The notes below the pieces were generated by a model. It saw nothing but the letters and a program-made list of their open reading frames with translations, ran no database searches and had not been told where the DNA came from. Source: Spirochaetales bacterium UBA4629 (GTDB taxonomy: Bacteria; Spirochaetota; Spirochaetia; Sphaerochaetales; Sphaerochaetaceae). From it: a stretch of DNA of 20,060 nt. Positions 15,230-20,060 of this stretch are shown here, piece by piece. How positions within the stretch are numbered: the stretch's first letter is position 1; each line of letters starts with the position of its first letter. The stretch is from assembly GCA_002406055.1 (NCBI GenBank), contig DHMZ01000091.1, forward strand, positions 1-20,060, written 5' to 3'. Position numbers and translations under genes: made by a program.

Positions 15230-17953
15230 ATGAAAAAATGTTTAAAGGGACTTATCCTTGCTTCTTTAATTCTTTTAGCTCTTGCTTCCTGCTCTACAAC
15301 AGGCAGTAAAAATAGTACTAACAGTGGATTAGAGAGTGCAAAGAATTATCTCTTCAGTATGTATAGCAAAGGAAAGGATGCTACAGCAACTCCAAGTGAC
15401 TTCTCCGTTGTTGATGTCGTCACAATTAGTGGTGTTAGCTACCCTGTAGAATGGACTAGCTCTTCTCCTGAGAACGTAGAAATTATTAAGGGTGACAATC
15501 ATAAGACAACAATTAACGTCAATGAAAAGACACCTGAAAAAGTTGAATACACTCTTACTGCAACATTAACTGATACAAATGGCAATAGTTCATCTACATC
15601 ATTTAATTATTTCATTCCTCAGTATAAAGAGTTTACATGGGATGAATATATCAATGCAAAGAAAGATAGCACAGTCGTAGTTAAGGGTGTTATTACAGGT
15701 ATTATGAGTAAGACTAATGGTAACTCTAGTAACTGTTTATATATGCAAGACAGTGATGGTGGATACTATGTCTACAACATGGCAGATGACCCTGTAAGCG
15801 ATCTTAAGCTAGAAAAGGGCATGACAGTTAGAGCAACTGGTGTTAAGGACCTATATAGTGGTACTCATGAAGTTAAGAATGCAACAATCGAAGTTTTAGA
15901 TTCTTCAATAAAGACAGTTGAGGCTGCCAATTGGACTGAAAAGTACATGGCATCTACTTCCTTAAAGGATGCGGCACTCACAAAAGAGCAGGCTTTACTT
16001 GTAACAATTAAGGATGTTGAAGTATCTAGTCAGGATACAGCTAGCGGTTACTATCGCTTTAAGAAGAATGGCTTAGAAAGCTATGTAAGAATTTCGTCTT
16101 CAGTTTGTCCAATAAGCAAAGAGAATCAGGCTAAACTAAAGAGTGAGCACGCTGAACACTTTGGTTGGATTGCAGATGTTACTGGCGTTATCTGTGTCTA
16201 TGATGGTGCATTCTATCTTACACCTGTAGATGGTTCTTCATTTGTTTATAAGAGCCTTCCTGAGAAGACAGATAGCGAAAAGATTGATTTTGAGCTCGAC
16301 AACATTACATTAGTAGATGCTATTACGGAAGATACAACACTTGCACTTCAAACTTCTGGCGTTGGTTACGAGAGCGTAAAGCTTGAGTGGTCATCTGATA
16401 GCCCAGCTATTGTTGTTGATGGAAACAAAGCATATGTAACACTCCAGGAAGAAGAGACTGTTGCTACTTTAACTCTTAAGGCTACATGTGGCGAAGAGAC
16501 TAAAGAAAAGGCATTTACTCTTTCTCTTGATGCTGCACCTCAAGATTTCTATGTTTCTACTACAGAGATGAACGCTAGTGTTGGCTCTACGTATAAATAT
16601 GGTCTATACCAAGCAAATGTTGGTAAGACTCTCTATTTTGACGGATCTCTCAGTGGTAAGTATCTTTCTACAACAGATAAACCAGAGAAAGCTGTTGATG
16701 TTGCCTTAGAAGCAAGTGGCGATGGATACGCTTTATCATTTGAGAAGGACGGAGCAAAGAAGTACATTGAAATTCTTTCTGTTGAAGGAAAGGCTACAAT
16801 TACACTTTCAGATAATCCTACAGCTCTATGGACAATTAATAGCGAAACAGGTGTTCCTGTAACTATGGTTGATGGAGAAGAGTACTATCTTGGATGCTAT
16901 AAGACATATGCAACAATGTCTGCAAGCAAGACTAGCTACATCCTTGGCGACAACATCTCAAAAATTGGCGTTAGCCAGTTCCCTGGCGTTTTAATGAATG
17001 TTAGCCTTGCTACTCTTGAATACAAGAAGATAGACGAAAATACTCTTGAAGAGAATAAGCCTTATGTGCTTGCTCTTTCTCAGAAGAATGCAGGAAAAGA
17101 TCTTCACTTCACAGGTGAAATGAGTGGTAAGTATCTCTCTACAGGCAACTATGCTAAGAGTGCTAGCGTTTATGTAGAGAAGAAAGATGGTGGCTTTGCT
17201 TTATACTTCCTCGATAAGAGTGAAAACAAGAAGTATATTGAAATCCTTTCTGTTGATGGAAAGGCTACAATTAAACTTTCAGATAATTCAACAGCTCTAT
17301 GGACAATTAATAGTGAAACAGGTGTTCCTGTAACTATGGTTGATGGAGAAGAGTACTATCTTGGATGCTATAAGACATATGAGACAATCTCTGCAAGCAA
17401 GACTAGCTATATCCTTGGCGACAACATTTCAAAGATTGGCGTTAGCCAGTTCCCTTGCTTTATAGCAGAAGTAAGCCTTGTTCCATTCTCATTTGATGGA
17501 GTTGAGGAAGTTGAAGAGAAAGAAGAGTATACAATTGCTCTTGAGCAGAACAACGCAGGAAAGAAGCTTTTCTATACAGGTGAAATGAATGGTAAATACC
17601 TTGCTACAGCAACAAGTCTAGGTAAGAGTGCTAACGTCTATGTAGAGAAGAACGAAGATGGTTCTTTCGCTCTTTATACAGTCTCTGCTGGAGCAAAGAA
17701 CTATATTGAGGTAGTTGAAACAAACGGAAAGGCAAGTATTGTTCTTAGTTCAGAAAAGACAAACTCTTGGACAATTAATAAGGATGCAAAGACTCCTGTA
17801 ACTACATCTGGCGAAAATGAATATTATCTTGGATGCTACAAGACATACGAGACAATTTCAGCAAGCAAGACTAGTTATATTCTTGGCGACAATCTCTCTA
17901 AGATTGGTGTTAGTCAGTTCCCAATTGTCTTAGTTTTAAAAGATTCTCTTTAA
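15230..17953 (+). CDS. Large repeat lipoprotein with Ig-like, OB-like and three C-terminal repeats
   Basis: A 907-residue lipoprotein with lipobox LASC (C21). Order of parts: an atrophied-Ig-like domain (about 50-128, YPVEWTSSSPENVEI), an OB-like region (about 133-225, VVVKGVITGIMSKTNG and LYMQDSDGGYYVYN), a second region of similar character (to about 342), another Ig-like domain (346-433, LEWSSDSPAIV), then three tandem repeats (about 455-590, 612-748, 767-903). Each repeat starts with (Y)xxALxQxNAGKxLxFxGxMxGKYLST and ends with YYLGCYKTY...SASKTSYILGDN...KIGVSQFP. Each repeat carries one Cys in LGCYKTY. TAAGGAG overlapping the previous stop is the ribosome binding site. OB-like parts resemble those of extracellular nucleases such as the preceding gene, but no nuclease domain is seen here. 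It probably acts as a surface adhesin or binding scaffold. Function unknown. Confidence 0.8.
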   Translation: MKKCLKGLILASLILLALASCSTTGSKNSTNSGLESAKNYLFSMYSKGKDATATPSDFSVVDVVTISGVSYPVEWTSSSPENVEIIKGDNHKTTINVNEKTPEKVEYTLTATLTDTNGNSSSTSFNYFIPQYKEFTWDEYINAKKDSTVVVKGVITGIMSKTNGNSSNCLYMQDSDGGYYVYNMADDPVSDLKLEKGMTVRATGVKDLYSGTHEVKNATIEVLDSSIKTVEAANWTEKYMASTSLKDAALTKEQALLVTIKDVEVSSQDTASGYYRFKKNGLESYVRISSSVCPISKENQAKLKSEHAEHFGWIADVTGVICVYDGAFYLTPVDGSSFVYKSLPEKTDSEKIDFELDNITLVDAITEDTTLALQTSGVGYESVKLEWSSDSPAIVVDGNKAYVTLQEEETVATLTLKATCGEETKEKAFTLSLDAAPQDFYVSTTEMNASVGSTYKYGLYQANVGKTLYFDGSLSGKYLSTTDKPEKAVDVALEASGDGYALSFEKDGAKKYIEILSVEGKATITLSDNPTALWTINSETGVPVTMVDGEEYYLGCYKTYATMSASKTSYILGDNISKIGVSQFPGVLMNVSLATLEYKKIDENTLEENKPYVLALSQKNAGKDLHFTGEMSGKYLSTGNYAKSASVYVEKKDGGFALYFLDKSENKKYIEILSVDGKATIKLSDNSTALWTINSETGVPVTMVDGEEYYLGCYKTYETISASKTSYILGDNISKIGVSQFPCFIAEVSLVPFSFDGVEEVEEKEEYTIALEQNNAGKKLFYTGEMNGKYLATATSLGKSANVYVEKNEDGSFALYTVSAGAKNYIEVVETNGKASIVLSSEKTNSWTINKDAKTPVTTSGENEYYLGCYKTYETISASKTSYILGDNLSKIGVSQFPIVLVLKDSL
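16592..17938 (+). repeat. Three tandem in-frame repeats of about 136 residues
   Basis: Units lie at about 16592-16999, 17063-17473 and 17528-17938, with periods of 471 and 468 bases. Within them, 16769-16984 and 17240-17455 differ at only 12 of 216 positions, with a 67-base run of perfect identity, while the upstream halves of the same units are much more diverged. The third unit is close in its last quarter only. The contrast within a unit points to recent homogenisation. Confidence 0.9.
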
Positions 17954-17966
17954 TTAAGAGTTTATT

Positions 17967-18007
17967 GAAGAGGGGCTACTGTGTAGTAGTCTCTCTTCGC
18001 TTTTTTT
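17967..18007 (+). terminator. Intrinsic terminator of the ABC-nuclease-lipoprotein operon
   Basis: GAAGAGGGGCTACT (17967-17980) pairs over all 14 positions (two G-T pairs) with AGTAGTCTCTCTTC (17985-17998) around a GTGT tetraloop, followed by GC and seven T (18001-18007). It is the strongest terminator in the window and lies 14 bases after the repeat-lipoprotein stop, marking the end of the operon that begins at the RDD or ABC ATPase gene. Confidence 0.92.
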
Positions 18008-18008
18008 G

Positions 18009-18028
18009 AAAAGAAAGAGCTTTCTTTT
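18009..18028. promoter_or_regulatory. Perfect 9+9 dyad in the leader of the DHH gene
   Basis: AAAAGAAAG and CTTTCTTTT form a perfect inverted repeat around AG, immediately after the terminator T-run and just before the GAGG ribosome binding site (18029-18032) of the first DHH gene. It could be an operator or a small leader hairpin. Its purine/pyrimidine simplicity lowers the significance. Confidence 0.3.
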
Positions 18029-18039
18029 GAGGAAAAGAT

Positions 18040-18996
18040 ATGAAAGAAGAATACTTAAAAGCAAAAGAATTAATAGAAGAATACGACACAATAATAATTC
18101 ATAGACATTCCAATCCTGATGGAGACGCAATAGGATCTCAAATAGGACTTAAAGCCATAATTGAACTAAATTATCCAGAAAAGGATGTCTATGTTGTAGG
18201 AGATGAACTTGGACGTTATTCATTTATGTACAATAAGAAGATGGATAATGTTGAGACAGAAGTCTTTAAAAAGAGTCTCTCTATAGTTTTAGATACATCG
18301 TCTCCAAGTCTTATTTCTGACGATAGATACACACTAGCAAAAGAGACGCTTCGTTTTGATCATCATCTTTTTATTGAAAAATTCTGTGACATAGAAATAA
18401 TAGACTCTTCTCGCGAGTCTTGTGCTTCACTTGTTGCTGATTTTGCTTATAGCACAGGTTTGAAAGTTGATAGTGTTTCAGCAAAGAGTCTTTTTACTGG
18501 CATTGTTACAGATAGTGGAAGATTTTTGTATGATTCGGTAAGTCCAAGTACATTTACACTTTGCTCTTATCTTTTATCTACTGGCTTTTCTATAGGTGAT
18601 ATCTACGCATCTTTATACAATGAAGATTTTGCATCTCTTAAAAGACGAGGATATTTCATCGATAGAATCAAAGTTACAGATAGCTCTGTGGCCTATGCAT
18701 ACATAACAAAAAAGGATGTAGAAAAGATGGGGACAACGCCATTTAGCATTTCACGTGGTTTTGTTAATACGATGGCTAATATTAAAGGTGTTGGCATTTG
18801 GGTATCATTTACTGAGGATGAAGATGGCATACTTTGTGAATTAAGAAGTAGAGATAAAAACATTAATCCAATTGCTGTTAAATACGGTGGTGGCGGTCAT
18901 AAAAAAGCTAGCGGTGCCAAAGTAAAGAGCAAAGAAGAGGCAATGATGATGCTTGATGATTTAAATAAAGAGGCAACAAGCAATGAAGAAAATTGA
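18040..18996 (+). CDS. DHH/DHHA1 phosphoesterase, NrnA-like (copy 1)
   Basis: A 318-residue cytosolic phosphoesterase of the NrnA type, which in relatives degrades 2-5 nt RNA and dephosphorylates pAp, and in some species hydrolyses pApA. The metal-binding motifs are complete: H23 with D27 and D29 in NPDGDAIGS, D85 in VLDTSS, the DHH triad D107-H108-H109, and D158 in VTDSGRF. The C-terminal DHHA1 substrate-binding motif GGGGHKKASG is at 283-292. GAGG seven bases upstream supports the ATG at 18040. It is followed by a paralogue whose start overlaps its end by 14 bases. Which nucleotide substrate it prefers cannot be read from the sequence. Confidence 0.9.
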   Translation: MKEEYLKAKELIEEYDTIIIHRHSNPDGDAIGSQIGLKAIIELNYPEKDVYVVGDELGRYSFMYNKKMDNVETEVFKKSLSIVLDTSSPSLISDDRYTLAKETLRFDHHLFIEKFCDIEIIDSSRESCASLVADFAYSTGLKVDSVSAKSLFTGIVTDSGRFLYDSVSPSTFTLCSYLLSTGFSIGDIYASLYNEDFASLKRRGYFIDRIKVTDSSVAYAYITKKDVEKMGTTPFSISRGFVNTMANIKGVGIWVSFTEDEDGILCELRSRDKNINPIAVKYGGGGHKKASGAKVKSKEEAMMMLDDLNKEATSNEEN

Positions 18997-19960
18997 AGAA
19001 GAAATACTAAATAAGATAAAAGAATATGACTCTATAGTGCTTTGTCGTCACTTCAGACCAGATGGCGATGCAATTGGATCTACTAAAGGTCTTATGAGAA
19101 TACTTTCTCTCTCTTTTCCTGAGAAGAAGATATATTTAACAAGTAGTGATTATTCTGATTACTTATCATTCTTAGGAGGAGATGATGGCCTATTAGATGA
19201 AAAAATAATTGCGTCTTCTTTAGCTATCGTATTAGATACTGCTACAATGGATAGGGTCTCTAATAAGGCAATATTCCTTGCTAAAGAAGTAATTAAAATA
19301 GACCATCACATTAAAACAGAAGATTGGAATGCGATAGAGTGGATAGAAGATGGACGAAGCTCTACTTGTGAGATGATTGCTCAGTTCTATAGTGATTTTT
19401 CTTCTATTCTCAAGATAGATAGCATAGCTGCAACAGCTATTTATTGCGGTATGGTAACAGATAGTGGACGTTTTAGTTTTTCTTCAACCTCTCCAAGGAC
19501 ACTCCGTTTGGCATCTGTAATGCTAGAGAAGGGGGTAGACGTTGAAACGTTGCAAGCACGGTTAGATTTAAAAGAGCTATCATTCTATCGCTATAGAGAG
19601 GCTGTCTTTAATAAAGTTAAGTTCACGGAAAATGGACTTGGATGGGTCTATGTTGATTCAGATATGCAAAAAGAACTTAATTTAAGTCGGGAAGAGGCTA
19701 GCGAGAGTGTCTCATTTATGGCAAATATAAAGGACGTAATTTGTTGGCTTGCCTTTATAGATAATGGAGATGGAACAATAAGAGTTAGACTACGCAGTAG
19801 GTTCATGACTGTCGATAAGATTGCTAATCGCTATCATGGGGGAGGTCACGATAGAGCGAGCGGTGCAACTTGTTACTCTCTTGAAGAGATGAATGCACTT
19901 ATAGAAGATTGTGATAAAGCCGTAAAAGAATACAAAGAGAATAATGAGGGATGGATGTGA
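18983..19960 (+). CDS. DHH/DHHA1 phosphoesterase, NrnA-like (copy 2)
   Basis: A 325-residue paralogue of the preceding protein with the same motif order at the same positions: H23, D27 and D29 in RPDGDAIGS, D85 in VLDTAT, D107-H108-H109, D160 in VTDSGRF, and a DHHA1 motif HGGGHDRASG near the C-terminus. All catalytic residues are kept, so both copies should be active. Outside the motifs the two differ widely, indicating an old duplication with likely division of substrates rather than redundancy. The ATG at 18983 overlaps the first copy by 14 bases, with GAGG about nine bases upstream. Its end overlaps the surE start, so all three are translated as a coupled set. Confidence 0.9.
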   Translation: MKKIEEEILNKIKEYDSIVLCRHFRPDGDAIGSTKGLMRILSLSFPEKKIYLTSSDYSDYLSFLGGDDGLLDEKIIASSLAIVLDTATMDRVSNKAIFLAKEVIKIDHHIKTEDWNAIEWIEDGRSSTCEMIAQFYSDFSSILKIDSIAATAIYCGMVTDSGRFSFSSTSPRTLRLASVMLEKGVDVETLQARLDLKELSFYRYREAVFNKVKFTENGLGWVYVDSDMQKELNLSREEASESVSFMANIKDVICWLAFIDNGDGTIRVRLRSRFMTVDKIANRYHGGGHDRASGATCYSLEEMNALIEDCDKAVKEYKENNEGWM

Positions 19961-20060
19961 ATATACTCTTAGCTAATGATGACGGAATAAATTCAGAAGG
20001 CTTAAGGAGCCTATGTAACTTTGCTTCTCAAATAGGTGATGTAACGATAGTTGCACCAAA
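19957..20060 (+). CDS. surE: 5'/3'-nucleotidase SurE (N-terminal part, cut by window end)
   Basis: The first 34 residues match SurE: NILLANDDGI with the metal-binding D-D pair, SEGLRSL, and VTIVAP. SurE is a divalent-metal nucleotidase acting on 5' and 3' nucleoside monophosphates. I place the start at GTG 19957, because GAGGG (19946-19950) is six bases before it and the protein then begins MNILL as family members do. ATG 19951 would touch the ribosome binding site. The GTGA overlap with the DHH copy 2 stop shows tight coupling. The rest of the gene lies beyond the window. Confidence 0.85.
   Translation, partial: MNILLANDDGINSEGLRSLCNFASQIGDVTIVAP

Noticed and set aside
16592..17938. CRISPR or satellite array
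   Set aside because: The repetition is in frame, long-period and protein-coding, with diverged units and no short repeat-spacer structure.
1..20060. tRNA, rRNA or riboswitch genes
   Set aside because: No cloverleaf with TTCGA-type arm, rRNA segment or recognisable aptamer core was seen in the non-coding stretches; a covariance model search would be needed to exclude small RNAs.

Overview
The window is AT-rich, densely packed chromosomal DNA from a bacterium. Almost every gene is on the + strand, in short-spaced or overlapping operons with strong purine-rich ribosome binding sites. Several features suggest a host-associated spirochaete of the Sphaerochaeta/Treponema kind: low GC, many lipoproteins including a solute-binding protein whose mature end is CGGGKEE-like, a degenerate small outer-membrane-type protein, and a YgeY-type hydrolase. 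This is an inference from style of content. No rRNA or other phylogenetic marker is present.

Layout. (1) 1-1549: a metallohydrolase of the YgeY/M20 family with its own promoter and a clear intrinsic terminator. (2) 1559-2325: a small unknown protein converging on a VanZ-like membrane protein. (3) 2326-5159: a regulatory-looking gap, then UDP-glucuronate 4-epimerase and UDP-glucose 6-dehydrogenase overlapping by ATGA. Together they make UDP-GalA from UDP-Glc. A short Cys-rich ORF resembling the zinc-ribbon part of a transposase follows. (4) 5160-6190: a decayed segment with at least two broken genes and a hairpin. One broken gene is a secreted or outer-membrane protein that lost its start codon and two single bases. 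(5) 6193-8654: a stand-alone 5'-3' exonuclease of the Pol I N-domain type, followed by an AAA15-type ATPase and a RloB-type TOPRIM-like protein. The last two form an RloAB/AbiL-type anti-phage pair. (6) 8744-18007: a probable seven-gene operon. It encodes an RDD membrane protein, a CUT1-type ABC importer (ATPase, two permeases, lipoprotein binding protein), a staphylococcal-nuclease-like lipoprotein with OB-fold-like domains, and a 907-residue lipoprotein with Ig-like and OB-like domains and three tandem repeats of about 136 residues. It ends at a 14-bp-stem terminator. (7) 18040-end: two tandem DHH/DHHA1 phosphoesterases (NrnA type) overlapping each other and running into surE, which is cut by the window edge.

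Functional reading. The most distinctive arrangement is the coupling of a sugar-type ABC importer to a surface nuclease and a repeat lipoprotein. Just downstream, in a separate transcript, lie enzymes that finish nanoRNA and nucleotide breakdown (NrnA-like, SurE). A scavenging route from extracellular nucleic acid is a testable hypothesis and is not shown by the sequence. The best-supported accessory system is the ATPase/RloB pair next to a decayed region, which fits a small defence spot.
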